64,000 nucleotides of DNA from Pseudoneobacillus sp042683745 (GTDB lineage Bacteria; Bacillota; Bacilli; Bacillales; Cytobacillaceae). The translations under genes were made by a program, and so were the position numbers. Position 1 is the stretch's first letter, and each line of letters begins with the position of its first letter. The stretch lies in assembly GCF_042683745.1 (NCBI RefSeq), contig NZ_JBHUJX010000003.1, forward strand, positions 62,001-126,000. Direction: 5' to 3'. Shown here one piece after another: positions 18,163 to 27,173 of the stretch. The notes beneath the pieces are model-generated. The model made no database searches, had not been told where the DNA came from, and was given only the letters and a program-made list of their open reading frames with translations.

Positions 18163-19898
18163 TAAACTTGAAGCGATTTTGCTTGCATTTGATACATTTG
18201 GTTGTAGATGCCGCCTTGGGCGAGTAGTTCGTCGTGGGTGCCTTGTTCTTTGATGACGCCTCGATCTAGTACGAGGATGCGGTCAGCATTTTTTATGGTT
18301 GAAAGGCGGTGGGCAATAATAAAAGTCGTACGTCCTTTTTTAAGCACATCCATTGCATGCTGAATGATTTCTTCTGTCTCAGTATCAATATTTGATGTGG
18401 CTTCATCCAAAATTAAGATGGCAGGATCAAAAGCGAGTGCTCGTGCAAATGATATAAGCTGACGCTGTCCAGAAGAAAGGGTACTTCCTTTTTCAATAAC
18501 AGGTTCGTCAATCCCCTTTTCAAGGTTCTTAAGTACACGTTCTGCACCTACCGCTTGCAATGCGGCTTCTACCTTTTCTCGTGTGATTTTTGGATCATTC
18601 AAGCTGACATTCGAAGCAATTGTTCCTGTAAATAAGTAAGGATCTTGTAAAACAATGCCCATATGCTGACGTATTGTCTGTCTAGGCAAAGACGTTACAT
18701 CAACGCCATCAATATAAATCTTACCCATTGATGGATCATAGAAACGGAATAGCAAGTTCATAATGGAACTTTTACCGGATCCTGTATGGCCAACAAGTGC
18801 CACTGTTTCACCACGATTTGCTTCAAACGATAGGTTCTTCAAAACATATTCATTTTCTTTATAAGCAAAAGATACATCATCGAATGTGACATGCCCTTCG
18901 TATCTTGGCATAACTTCTTCTGATACCTTTTCCCCAGTTGTATCTAGCACTTCAAACACACGCTTTCCAGCAACAAGTGAGCGCTCAAGCTGTGAAAACT
19001 GATTGACAACATTTGTAATCGGATTAAATAATTTCGTTAAATAATCAACAAATGCATAAAGTGTACCCGCGGACACGATCTCTGCTGTTGTGATTGATTG
19101 TGTCCCAAAATAGACAATGAAGATCGTAAACATAATGAGGCGTAACGAATTTACTAAGTTGAATGATGTGGCTGAATCTAAAAACAGTAATTTTCGACCG
19201 TAAGCATAATGCTCTTCATTCATTTCATCAAATTCCTTCGTCATTTGCTTTTCACGACGAAAGGCTTGGATGATCGTCATCCCTTGAATCGATTCATTAA
19301 TCATCGCGTTAATATCAGCGATTTTTGTGCGAATCACTTCATTATATTTTGACGCATATTTTCGATAAAAAATCATCCACAGATAGACTATTGGCATCAT
19401 TAGTAAAGCAATAAGTGCCATTTTCCAATTCAGGATAAACAGTGCGATATAGACACCAACAATCGAAATGAAGCTAGTTGCAAAGTTTGAAAGTACTTGC
19501 ACATATAAATTTCTTACTGCTTCTGTGTCGTTAGTAACACGTGCGACAATTTTCCCTGCTGGAAGATTATCAAAATATTGAATCGGTAAGGTTTGAATAT
19601 GACCAAATACGTCTTGGCGTAATTTTTGGACAACCCGGTGTGCTCCCATTTGCAAATAAATGTACATAAAGTACCGCAAGATCGCTGTTGCTATGGCTAA
19701 AATTAAAAATAAACAAAGTAGCCAAGCAATTGGTTCCATTTCAATTTTTCCAATCGTCATATATTCATCGATAATATATTTTGCAATGAATGGTCCTGCA
19801 AGCTCTGTAAACACAGCGGCTGTTAAGAAAAACAATCCTAAAAAAATGGGTCGTTTAAAATACATTGCATATTTCGTTAATCGTTTACTCGTACTCAT
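18162..19898 (-). CDS. bmrD: heterodimeric multidrug ABC exporter subunit with canonical ATPase site (BmrD-like)
   Basis: A 578-residue half-transporter: six membrane helices in about the first 310 residues, then an ATPase domain. Walker A is GHTGSGKSS, the signature is LSSGQRQ and Walker B with catalytic glutamate is ILILDEATS. It should pair with the product of the upstream gene, whose Walker B ends in Asp, so only one of the two composite ATP sites is fully catalytic, as known for BmrC/BmrD (YheI/YheH). Its start overlaps the upstream stop by four bases (ATGA), indicating translational coupling. B. subtilis BmrD is longer, so orthology is likely but not proven. Confidence 0.8.
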   Translation of the reverse strand: MSTSKRLTKYAMYFKRPIFLGLFFLTAAVFTELAGPFIAKYIIDEYMTIGKIEMEPIAWLLCLFLILAIATAILRYFMYIYLQMGAHRVVQKLRQDVFGHIQTLPIQYFDNLPAGKIVARVTNDTEAVRNLYVQVLSNFATSFISIVGVYIALFILNWKMALIALLMMPIVYLWMIFYRKYASKYNEVIRTKIADINAMINESIQGMTIIQAFRREKQMTKEFDEMNEEHYAYGRKLLFLDSATSFNLVNSLRLIMFTIFIVYFGTQSITTAEIVSAGTLYAFVDYLTKLFNPITNVVNQFSQLERSLVAGKRVFEVLDTTGEKVSEEVMPRYEGHVTFDDVSFAYKENEYVLKNLSFEANRGETVALVGHTGSGKSSIMNLLFRFYDPSMGKIYIDGVDVTSLPRQTIRQHMGIVLQDPYLFTGTIASNVSLNDPKITREKVEAALQAVGAERVLKNLEKGIDEPVIEKGSTLSSGQRQLISFARALAFDPAILILDEATSNIDTETEEIIQHAMDVLKKGRTTFIIAHRLSTIKNADRILVLDRGVIKEQGTHDELLAQGGIYNQMYQMQAKSLQV

Positions 19899-21637
19899 GA
19901 TTCGCCTCCTTCTAGCTGTTGACGGTCAAATTGTTCTTTATACCAACCATTTTGTCCCAGAAGCTCCTCATGTGTTCCTTGTTCAGTAATTTGTCCCTCA
20001 TCAAGAACAATAATTTGGTCTGCATGCTGTACACCAGATAAACGATGTGTTGTAATAATCGTTGTCTTCCCACTTCGTTCGTTCTGAATGTTTTGAATGA
20101 TACGAGCCTCCGTTTTGGCATCGACTGCTGATAGGGAGTCATCAAGGATTAATATTTCAGGATCTTTGATGAGCGCACGCGCAATTGACACACGCTGCTT
20201 CTGGCCTCCAGATAAAGAAACCCCTTTTTCTCCGACAAGTGTTTCAATTCCCATCGGCAAGTTTTCCAAATCCTTTTCAAAGTATGCAAGGCGAATGGCT
20301 TCCATTAATTCGTCATTTGTTGCATCTTCTTTACCAAATAAAATATTTTCCCGAATGGTACGTGAAAATAACACATGATCCTGTGGCACATACCCTATCC
20401 AGTCAAGAATTTGCTCTTTTGTTTGTGAGGCTATATCGATCCCAGCAATATTTAATTGCCCTTCACCAAGTGGATATTCACGTAATAATTGTCTTAAGAA
20501 TGTTGTTTTTCCCGCTCCTGTTTTACCAACAATCCCGAGTGTCTCTCCCTTTTTTAATGACAGGGAAATTTGCTGTAAATTTTTCACCTGACTCGTCGGG
20601 TATTGGAACATCAAATCATCAAAACCAATGACACTTGGCGTCTTAATAGAGACAGGATTTTTCGTATTTTGTACGTCTGCTTCATAGTTAAGAGTCTCTT
20701 GTACGCGATCAAGAGAAGCATTTCCCTGCTGCATGACATTTATTAATTCACCAATGGCAAAAATCGGCCATACAGCAAGACCTAAATACACATTAAATGT
20801 AACAAGCTGACCAACCGTCATGTCACCATTTGATACGAGAACGGCACCATAACCAAGTGCTACGACGTAACTAATACCAGTTCCGACTTTAGTAATCGGT
20901 CCAAATAAGGCATTTATTTTCGCGGTATGCATATTTTTTTGGTAAACTTCCTCGCTCATATCTGCAAACTTCATTTCATCCTTTTTCTCTTGCACATAAG
21001 CACGAATGACACGAACACCTGCAACAGATTCTAGGACACTATCATTCAGTTCCCCAAATGAGTCTTGAGCTTTCATGTATCTTTCATGTACAAGCTTACC
21101 TAAATACTGAATGAGCGCGGCCATAATCGGTACAGGCAGCATGGCAAAGATGGTTAATTTCCATGAAATCATGAATCCCATCGCACAAATAATCGTTCCT
21201 AGAAATAAAGTCGAATCAATTAATGTCATGATTCCGAATCCTGCAGTTAGCGAAACGGAATTTAAATCATTTGTTGCACGAGCCATCAAGTCACCCGTAC
21301 GATTTTTCTCGTAAAAGGTGGGCGTCATATTTAAAAATTGGCGCATTAATTTACGGCGCATTAGCTTTTCAAGATTAAGCGCCCCTTCAAATAAGCGATA
21401 CTGCCAAAAGAAATTTAAAAAATAGCCAAAAACAATAATTCCAACGAATATAAGCATATATTGGACTAAAACTCCACTAGTCATTTCACCAGTAGTTATA
21501 ATATCGATAATAGATCCCAGCAATTGTGGTGGAATTACCTCTAACACTGTCGCTATCAATAGTAAAAAAATAGCAACTGAATATTGTTTCCAATGCAGTT
21601 TAAAAAACCAACCTAATTTCCCTAGTACATCAAACAT
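19895..21637 (-). CDS. bmrC: heterodimeric multidrug ABC exporter subunit with degenerate ATPase site (BmrC-like)
   Basis: A 580-residue half-transporter, six membrane helices followed by an ATPase domain with Walker A GKTGAGKTT, signature LSGGQKQR and Walker B ILILDDSLSAVD. The Asp in place of the catalytic Glu is the mark of the non-catalytic partner in heterodimeric exporters such as BmrC. Length also matches B. subtilis BmrC (about 585). It is the first large gene of the bmrCD operon. A 460-base leader with a short translated frame and a terminator precedes it, pointing to induction by ribosome-targeting drugs. Confidence 0.85.
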   Translation of the reverse strand: MFDVLGKLGWFFKLHWKQYSVAIFLLLIATVLEVIPPQLLGSIIDIITTGEMTSGVLVQYMLIFVGIIVFGYFLNFFWQYRLFEGALNLEKLMRRKLMRQFLNMTPTFYEKNRTGDLMARATNDLNSVSLTAGFGIMTLIDSTLFLGTIICAMGFMISWKLTIFAMLPVPIMAALIQYLGKLVHERYMKAQDSFGELNDSVLESVAGVRVIRAYVQEKKDEMKFADMSEEVYQKNMHTAKINALFGPITKVGTGISYVVALGYGAVLVSNGDMTVGQLVTFNVYLGLAVWPIFAIGELINVMQQGNASLDRVQETLNYEADVQNTKNPVSIKTPSVIGFDDLMFQYPTSQVKNLQQISLSLKKGETLGIVGKTGAGKTTFLRQLLREYPLGEGQLNIAGIDIASQTKEQILDWIGYVPQDHVLFSRTIRENILFGKEDATNDELMEAIRLAYFEKDLENLPMGIETLVGEKGVSLSGGQKQRVSIARALIKDPEILILDDSLSAVDAKTEARIIQNIQNERSGKTTIITTHRLSGVQHADQIIVLDEGQITEQGTHEELLGQNGWYKEQFDRQQLEGGES

Positions 21638-21780
21638 TTATCAACCCTTCTTTCTCGCTTTAGAATGTGAACAATAGCTACCCACTATCTAGCAACTCCC
21701 TCTCGAAAATCAATGTTCTTTGCCTGTTCCACATTGTCATCTACTCCTTTTATCAATTTACTAATTTATTTCTAAAACAC

Positions 21781-21811
21781 AAAAAATGCATACCCTAAAA
21801 AGAGCATGCAT
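21781..21811 (-). terminator. attenuator terminator in the bmrCD leader
   Basis: On the minus strand ATGCATGCTC pairs with GGGTATGCAT (two G-U pairs) across a TTTTTA loop and is followed by a run of six T. It lies 144 bases before the bmrC start and downstream of the leader peptide, so transcripts would end here unless the structure is disrupted. Confidence 0.75.
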
Positions 21812-21817
21812 CTTTAG

Positions 21818-21848
21818 GAAAGGTATAGAAGACGTGCCAATACCTTTC
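21818..21848 (-). promoter_or_regulatory. second hairpin of the bmrCD leader attenuator
   Basis: GAAAGGTAT pairs with ATACCTTTC around a 13-base loop, immediately before the terminator. The same GAAAGGTAT arm can also pair with CCATACCTTC inside the leader-peptide coding region, giving the mutually exclusive pairings expected of an attenuator. Confidence 0.6.
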
Positions 21849-21868
21849 ATTGTATTAGAAATTCACAA

Positions 21869-21937
21869 TTATACAGACAGAAGGTATGGACAATGTATAA
21901 AATTTGTAGTTTTAACGTAAACATTAAGATTTCTCAT
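21869..21937 (-). CDS. leader peptide of the bmrCD operon (BmrB-like role)
   Basis: A 22-codon frame starting with ATG at 21937, behind a very strong AAAGGAGG site. The peptide begins MRNLNVYVKTTNFI and ends YLLSV. It lies between a good promoter (22104-22131) and a hairpin plus terminator (21781-21848). In B. subtilis the small bmrB frame controls bmrCD by ribosome-mediated attenuation. Position and logic match here, although the peptide is shorter and I claim no sequence homology. Stalled ribosomes near the Cys-Pro-Tyr-Leu codons would free the downstream hairpin arm. Confidence 0.65.
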   Translation of the reverse strand: MRNLNVYVKTTNFIHCPYLLSV

Positions 21938-21957
21938 TGTCCTTACCTCCTTTCGTC

Positions 21958-22068
21958 TAGCTTCGTCGGCTAGGAGCTCGAGTCATAAGCCAACCTGTCA
22001 TAAAGGTTAATGAACAACCTTCACGTCATCTCGTCTTATGCTCGTCGTTCCTGAGCAAGCCGCCTCCA
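21958..22068. repeat. imperfect inverted repeat inside the bmrCD leader
   Basis: Arms around 21972-21989 (aggagctcgagtcataag) and 22035-22052 face each other with several mismatches and would make a long hairpin in the leader RNA before the leader peptide. Such GC-richer dispersed palindromes occur in Bacillaceae intergenic regions. Another, unrelated in detail, lies at 28843-29017. Confidence 0.4.
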
Positions 22069-22103
22069 CTTTTCTTGGAATAATTTGTTTAGTATTATTG
22101 AAG

Positions 22104-22131
22104 ATTATCACCTTTATTAGATAATTGTCAA
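22104..22131 (-). promoter_or_regulatory. promoter of the bmrCD leader
   Basis: Minus strand: TTGACA (22126-22131), 16-base spacer, GATAAT (22104-22109). This is near consensus for the housekeeping sigma factor. It predicts a start site near 22097 and a leader of about 460 bases before bmrC. Confidence 0.65.
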
Positions 22132-22219
22132 CTGTCAGACAAGTTGTTTGTAATTATTTTTAATGTTTTTTATTTCGTACAAAGCGAGAGCATTATCCAA
22201 TTCTTTATGTACTCTTAAT

Positions 22220-22240
22220 GGGACGAGGTCCCCGTGTCCC
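22220..22240. repeat. GGGACA-type palindrome
   Basis: A GGGACgagg-t-ccccgtGTCCC dyad in the gap between bmrCD and the acyltransferase gene. Member of the family seen at 16573 and 18141. Confidence 0.55.
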
Positions 22241-22376
22241 ACCATTAAAGACAGAAAAAAGTTAGACAATCGTTTCGTTATATAGGTCAAAAGCCACTAT
22301 ATAAATAGGTATATTTTCCTCTATAATAAACTTACTTTTACAATATTCTGATTTTTAAAAGGTAGGGGAGGCTACG

Positions 22377-23450
22377 ATGTCAACTGTTTCACTCAATAGA
22401 ACCGAATGGCTTGATGTAGCGAAAGGAATTGCCATCATGTTAGTAGTGATAGGCCATTCTGCTAGTTTTGATGTTTCTCCCATCTACTGGTTTCATATGC
22501 CCGCCTTTTTCATGATTAGTGGTTACCTTTTTAAACCACAGGATCGTATTCCCTCTTTAAAAGCCTGGATGATCAAGCGTGCTAAGCAATTGTTTGTTCC
22601 CTATTTGTTCTTTTTACTTCTTATTACAAGTTTAAGATATTTGTTCCTATTGTATAACTCAGAATTGACCTTTCATTCGTTTCGAGAAGATTTTTTAGAT
22701 ATTATGATTGGTGGTAGGTTTTTTCCTAGCGATTTCTATATGGTTATGTGGTTTATACCATGTATATATTTGACTCAAGTTACTTTTGCCGCTATACATT
22801 TTTTCATAAAATCCAATGCCGCTCGTTTTGCCATTATTTCTTTATGCTATGTTTTAGCTCATATAGAAGCTTGGTTTCTGTTGGAAAATAAATTAAATTA
22901 TGTGCCATGGAATTTAGATGTCGCGTTACTGGCTATTTTTTATTATGCATTTGGTTATTTCGTCAAAAGGGTAATTATTTATAACCAAAACAAGAGGAAT
23001 AAGCTTAAAATCACCATGATTGGTATTTTAGCAGCAGCCATCTTTATAACTACCATCTACGTTCAGGGAGATTATTTGTTTAATATGCGTTCGGTCGTCT
23101 ATACTCATTTTTTCCTTGATTTAAATGTGCCCATCACACTCTCCATTTTACTTTTGATTTTAAGTTGGGGGATTTCTAAGCTAGGACACTTTTTTGGAAT
23201 CATTAACTACATAGGAAGGTCTTCACTCATTATTATGTACACACATGTTCCTATTAAATTAGTTTATGAACATTTCTTTCAAACAAATAACATGATGATT
23301 GTCATATTAGGTATTATTTTACCATTGCTTGTTTCAACGTTTATTTTAGAAAAAAGTCCATTGTTAAGCTATTTGGCTTTAGGAAGAACGGATACCTCGT
23401 TTCCGTTCTTAACAAGTCCAGTGAAGAAATTGGGCTTTTCACTGAAATAA
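22377..23450 (+). CDS. membrane acyltransferase (acyltransferase 3 / fucose 4-O-acetylase-like)
   Basis: A 357-residue protein with about ten hydrophobic helices. The family signature is at the N-terminus: REWLDVAKGIAIMLVVIGH-like (here TEWLDVAKGIAIMLVVIGHS), followed by WFHMPAFFMISGYLF. The conserved His in VIGH is thought to be essential in this family. Members acetylate sugars or cell-envelope polymers using cytoplasmic acetyl-CoA. The RBS GGGGAGG is clear. The neighbours give no hint of the substrate. Confidence 0.85.
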   Translation: MSTVSLNRTEWLDVAKGIAIMLVVIGHSASFDVSPIYWFHMPAFFMISGYLFKPQDRIPSLKAWMIKRAKQLFVPYLFFLLLITSLRYLFLLYNSELTFHSFREDFLDIMIGGRFFPSDFYMVMWFIPCIYLTQVTFAAIHFFIKSNAARFAIISLCYVLAHIEAWFLLENKLNYVPWNLDVALLAIFYYAFGYFVKRVIIYNQNKRNKLKITMIGILAAAIFITTIYVQGDYLFNMRSVVYTHFFLDLNVPITLSILLLILSWGISKLGHFFGIINYIGRSSLIIMYTHVPIKLVYEHFFQTNNMMIVILGIILPLLVSTFILEKSPLLSYLALGRTDTSFPFLTSPVKKLGFSLK

Positions 23451-23511
23451 CTCGGAAAACTCGTGAAACTATATGAACCAAGCGACTCATAACTCATGGG
23501 GGGGAGATATT

Positions 23512-24000
23512 TTGAACTACACTACAGAAGAAAAAGCAATTACTAATGAAGTTATAATTCATTCACCTTTAAATTTAACATGGTATGCATGGACCATTTC
23601 CGAACGAGTTTCTGAGTGGTTTGCTCCTGAAACGGTAGTAGAAGCTAAAGTAGGCGGGGCATATGAACTATACTTTATTCCTGGAAATAAAACTGGAATG
23701 AATACAAAAGGTTGCAAGATCACTAAACTTATTGATGAAAAAGAGCTCCAGTTCACTTGGAAAGGACCAGACCAATTTGAACAAATCATGAATAATGAAA
23801 ATGAATTAACTACTGTTACCATCTATTTTGAAACACTTGACAAAGAATCTACAAAAGTAACAATCAAACATACTGGATTTAAAGATGATGATAGTTGGTC
23901 GGAGGCTTTCAACTGGCATCAAATGGCTTGGTCGGGCGTTCTTAGTAGCTTAAAGTCTGCTCTTGAAAAAGGCGAAGGTAATTTATGTTGTCAACCTTAA
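23512..24000 (+). CDS. SRPBCC / AHSA1-domain protein
   Basis: About 162 residues with the START-like AHSA1 pattern: AITNEVIIHSPLNLTWYAWT, WFAPETVVEAKVGGAYEL and a C-terminal WSGVLSSLKSALEKG. The fold forms a hydrophobic ligand pocket; in eukaryotes it activates Hsp90, while bacterial copies are mostly uncharacterised. The open frame runs back to 23473, but a GGGGGGAG site seven bases before a TTG at 23512 indicates the real start. It is followed by a hairpin at 24020-24069. Confidence 0.75.
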   Translation: MNYTTEEKAITNEVIIHSPLNLTWYAWTISERVSEWFAPETVVEAKVGGAYELYFIPGNKTGMNTKGCKITKLIDEKELQFTWKGPDQFEQIMNNENELTTVTIYFETLDKESTKVTIKHTGFKDDDSWSEAFNWHQMAWSGVLSSLKSALEKGEGNLCCQP

Positions 24001-24019
24001 ATTGATCTATCCACACAAT

Positions 24020-24069
24020 GACAAAGTGCCAGGCATATCCCAATTTTCTGGATGGTGCTAGGCACTTTA
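24020..24069. terminator. bidirectional terminator between the AHSA1 and MerR genes
   Basis: AAAGTGCCnnGCA-type left arm pairs with TGCTAGGCACTTT across a loop of about 17 bases, between two converging genes. Confidence 0.6.
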
Positions 24070-24086
24070 TGTTATTAATGATACGA

Positions 24087-24845
24087 TTATAATTTCATAA
24101 TTGGTATCAAATATTTAAATTCATGACTATCCACATTTTCAAACTTCTCCAACTTCTTACCAGTAGGTACAAAACCAAATTGTCTTATCATTTGTATAAA
24201 CTGAAAGCAAATGAATTCATTCCCCACGGAGCATTCCATACTGGCAAAAAGTGTAGGATCTTGTTTTTCTACATACCAATTAGTATCTAAAGGAGGGAGA
24301 ATATTTTCAGTCAAAGTAAGAAACCCCACTTCTCCCATCATTTGATCCCCTCTCGAATCTAGTTGACGTACATAATAACCTAATCCTAATTTAATATCCA
24401 TTTCTGATAGTTGCTCTCGATCTTGGAGCATAACATCTTGAAAAGGATGAGCTTTTCGGGGTACTACATGCTTATGCCAAATAAATGTAGCAGACTCTTC
24501 CCAACGAACAAGATGCATATGATTCTCTTGCGGTCCTATCCCGCCGAGGTATTGCTGGGCAATTTTTAAAGCCGAGAGCTTTGAATGTACTTCTTGTCTC
24601 CATTTTGAAATTAATTTGTTCTTTTCATTCTCATTTGCTTGTAGAAAATACTTAATTTCTTCGATAGGAATATCTGCATTTCGTAAAGAGTGAATCAGAA
24701 GAGCATCTGAGATTTGCTCTTCTTTATACACCCTGTAGCCATTTTCAAGCCTACGTTCTGGTTTTAATAGATTTTTTTTATCGTAAAAGCGCAACGTACT
24801 AGCTGTTAATCCCGTTTTATCTGCAAATTGCTGGATGGTGAACAC
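24087..24845 (-). CDS. MerR family regulator with a C-terminal effector-like domain
   Basis: About 252 residues. The N-terminal MerR winged helix is clear (FTIQQFADKTGLTASTLRFYDKKNLL, then ENGYRVYKEEQI). A coiled coil and a C-terminal domain of about 150 residues follow, rich in aromatic residues and resembling the GyrI-like ligand-binding domains of BmrR-type regulators. I prefer GTG at 24845, preceded by GGAAAGGA; the longer frame would overlap the upstream VOC gene. The GTG is 21 bases after that gene's stop, so the two are probably co-transcribed. The ligand is unknown. Confidence 0.75.
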   Translation of the reverse strand: MFTIQQFADKTGLTASTLRFYDKKNLLKPERRLENGYRVYKEEQISDALLIHSLRNADIPIEEIKYFLQANENEKNKLISKWRQEVHSKLSALKIAQQYLGGIGPQENHMHLVRWEESATFIWHKHVVPRKAHPFQDVMLQDREQLSEMDIKLGLGYYVRQLDSRGDQMMGEVGFLTLTENILPPLDTNWYVEKQDPTLFASMECSVGNEFICFQFIQMIRQFGFVPTGKKLEKFENVDSHEFKYLIPIMKL

Positions 24846-24865
24846 AATGGTGGATTCCTTTCCTA

Positions 24866-25684
24866 TTACATCATTTGATAGGACCATATATTAATCCTAT
24901 TTCCATCTGGATCATAAATATGGAATCCACCCCAGCCTTTTAATGGATCCCCTGCAATTTGTGACGGAGAAATCCCATTTTTGATCAGCTTATTATAAGC
25001 TTCGAAGAATTCTTCAGGTCGAATATCCAAATAGGTTCGGACCGAAGGATTTCCTTTCACTGGCCGGTCAATTTTTTCCAGGTAAATATTATCCATTAAT
25101 ACTTCCTTCAAAACATGTTTGTCATAGGCATCTTCCGTCTGTAAATGGGCATATCCTTTTTCTGGATCGACACTTACTTCGATAAAGCCTAGATTCGTTG
25201 TATACCAATCAACCGCTTTATTTATGTCAGTTACCCCAATTCTTGTGTTCACTTCGCCAAAGCCTAGCACTCGTGCATCAGGATAGGAATCTTTAAAGCT
25301 TTGATTTTCATACACAGTGATTCTAGCATTTTCAAAACCATAGAAATCATAGCTTCTCATCCCATTCGGCAAGGTGATGGGATCCGTATAAGCGATATTA
25401 TTTTCAGTAAAGTAAGCTATCGTTTGGTCCAAATCACCTATTTCAAAGCATAGTCGGACATTCCCTTCTTCATCTCCACCATTTTGGAAGTGTTCATAAT
25501 CACCTTCGAAGGACTTTAATGTGACAACACCAGCTTTTGGCATCTTTAAGAATGCCTTTTTCCCAACAGGAGTAATAATTTTGTCAAGACACTCCCAACC
25601 TAAATGAGTTGTGTACCAATGAATCCCCTCATCAAAACCGTCCCAAGACACCATAATAAAACCGCCATCCCAACGAAACATCAT
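24866..25684 (-). CDS. two-domain VOC (glyoxalase/bleomycin-resistance fold) protein
   Basis: About 272 residues made of two vicinal-oxygen-chelate modules. Each has the IHWYTTHLGWE / VDWYTTNLGFIEV type helix-strand start, and the second ends with the typical FHIYDPDGNRINIW. Members include dioxygenases, glyoxalases and antibiotic-binding proteins. Some metal ligand positions look absent in the first module. ATG at 25684 has AGGAG ten bases upstream. Co-transcription with the MerR gene suggests an inducible detoxification function, which is inference. Confidence 0.75.
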   Translation of the reverse strand: MMFRWDGGFIMVSWDGFDEGIHWYTTHLGWECLDKIITPVGKKAFLKMPKAGVVTLKSFEGDYEHFQNGGDEEGNVRLCFEIGDLDQTIAYFTENNIAYTDPITLPNGMRSYDFYGFENARITVYENQSFKDSYPDARVLGFGEVNTRIGVTDINKAVDWYTTNLGFIEVSVDPEKGYAHLQTEDAYDKHVLKEVLMDNIYLEKIDRPVKGNPSVRTYLDIRPEEFFEAYNKLIKNGISPSQIAGDPLKGWGGFHIYDPDGNRINIWSYQMM

Positions 25685-25870
25685 ACTCTTCACACTCCTA
25701 AAATAATAGTATTAATAACTCTACTATTATCCTAAACCTTAAAGTTAGTTTAAGGTCAAGAATCTTCTAATAATTCTGTTGAAAAAACTAAATAAACCTA
25801 GCAAAAATAAATCCCCCACTTTTTTCATTAAAAGGCATCGGATAGATTCCGATGCCTTTACTAGCTGCCC

Positions 25871-26371
25871 CTATAGATATTTATCCACTTCAATATTATC
25901 CTTCATAAGGACTACTTTGTTTTCAAAAGCACTTAGTATATTTAATATTTCTGGCTTACTTACATTTTCGAAATGAGCATTCCAACTAAACATCTTCTTA
26001 AAGATATCGAAAGTAGGCCGATAGTTTGCCTTTTCCAGCCCTAATTTTTGAAAAATAAATCTCCTCGCAATTCGATATTTTCTTTTAGAATAATCTGTAT
26101 CTAAAAAGATGATGAGATCAGCTTTTTGAAAACTTGGGATTAACCATTTATGGTGAACACCTTCTACAATCCAAGATTCGGAATAAATAATTTGATTCAA
26201 ACAGTTATCCCGCTCTTCTTCACTTCTTCTTATATCTCCAGTTTTTGACCTTTGCCAAACCACATTATCTAACTCGTAGAATGGAATTTTCAGTTTAGAA
26301 GAAAGAACTTTTGCTAAGGTTGTTTTTCCACTGCCAACTGAACCGATAATATGTATTTTTTTATTTTCCAC
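25871..26371 (-). CDS. P-loop kinase-like protein (FlaR / adenylate-kinase-related)
   Basis: A 166-residue P-loop NTPase with Walker A GSVGSGKTT at the N-terminus, then PFYELDNVVW and WIVEGVHHKWL, and LIIFLDTDYSKRKYRIARR resembling the lid segment of adenylate-kinase-like proteins. This group is often annotated as DNA topology modulation protein FlaR, without strong functional proof. The start is a GTG at 26371 behind GGTGG. It is a single gene. Confidence 0.7.
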   Translation of the reverse strand: MENKKIHIIGSVGSGKTTLAKVLSSKLKIPFYELDNVVWQRSKTGDIRRSEEERDNCLNQIIYSESWIVEGVHHKWLIPSFQKADLIIFLDTDYSKRKYRIARRFIFQKLGLEKANYRPTFDIFKKMFSWNAHFENVSKPEILNILSAFENKVVLMKDNIEVDKYL

Positions 26372-26442
26372 TAAAGACCACCGCTTTAAAAATGAATGAT
26401 ACCCATTTCTGTAGAAGCCTCGAAAATTCCTCTTTTCAAAAA

Positions 26443-26868
26443 CTACTTAACTAATGCCGCTCTCAAATGAACACCATATTCCAAATAACCTTTTAGACAG
26501 GTCATCATATATACCCAGCCTTCTTTATTATCGATCATTTGATTTAATATATCTTCATCATTTTCATTAAAGCCTTCTTGTTTTATTTCAATAATTGTAC
26601 TCGAATGATCTAACTCTTCTAGTAAAATTGTGACAGCGCCTCCTAAACCTTGAAACACAATCTTCTTATTTTTTACGATTTCCATTATTTCTATATCACC
26701 TTGAAAACCATACTCATCATATCTCAAGGTAATGGTCTTTCCTTGTTCCCATCTTTCAGAACTGGATGAGAACCAAAAGTTTCCGATTTTTTCAGGATCA
26801 ACGAATGCTTCAAATACTTCATTTGTTGGTTTAGAAATTTTTAATTTTGTAATATTATTCATCATCAT
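26443..26868 (-). CDS. SRPBCC / AHSA1-domain protein
   Basis: A 141-residue START-like protein: TKLKISKPTNEVFEAFVDPEKIGNFWFSSSSERW at the N-terminus is the usual AHSA1 opening, and EGWVYMMTCLKGYLEYG the closing helix. It is the second AHSA1 protein in the window but only distantly similar to the one at 23512. Three ATG codons are stacked at the start after AAGGAG. Function unknown. Confidence 0.75.
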   Translation of the reverse strand: MMMNNITKLKISKPTNEVFEAFVDPEKIGNFWFSSSSERWEQGKTITLRYDEYGFQGDIEIMEIVKNKKIVFQGLGGAVTILLEELDHSSTIIEIKQEGFNENDEDILNQMIDNKEGWVYMMTCLKGYLEYGVHLRAALVK

Positions 26869-27109
26869 ACTACTCCTTTATAGTGGATGTTTTTTATATT
26901 AAAAAGATGGCAATGTATTTATGTAACATAAGCTTTTTAATTTTGATTTTTCTTCTACCCTCCCCTAAATCTATTTTCATGTGCCCAGTTCTTTTATACA
27001 ATTTTACTAAAAATTCAAAATTCTTTCCAATTATTTTATCAAAATTGCGGATTTTAAGTCCGTTTCGTTGTAGAACGAGTCATATTAATTATAACCTTGA
27101 CCCAAAAGA

Positions 27110-27152
27110 AAGAGCATGTTTTGAAAAAGATGGTTCAAAACACGCTCTAACT
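27110..27152 (-). terminator. terminator of vmlR
   Basis: AGAGCATGTTTTGAA pairs with TTCAAAACACGCTCT (one mismatch) across an 8-base loop, just downstream of the vmlR stop. Confidence 0.7.
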
Positions 27153-27173
27153 AATTTCAATAGAATTAACTTA

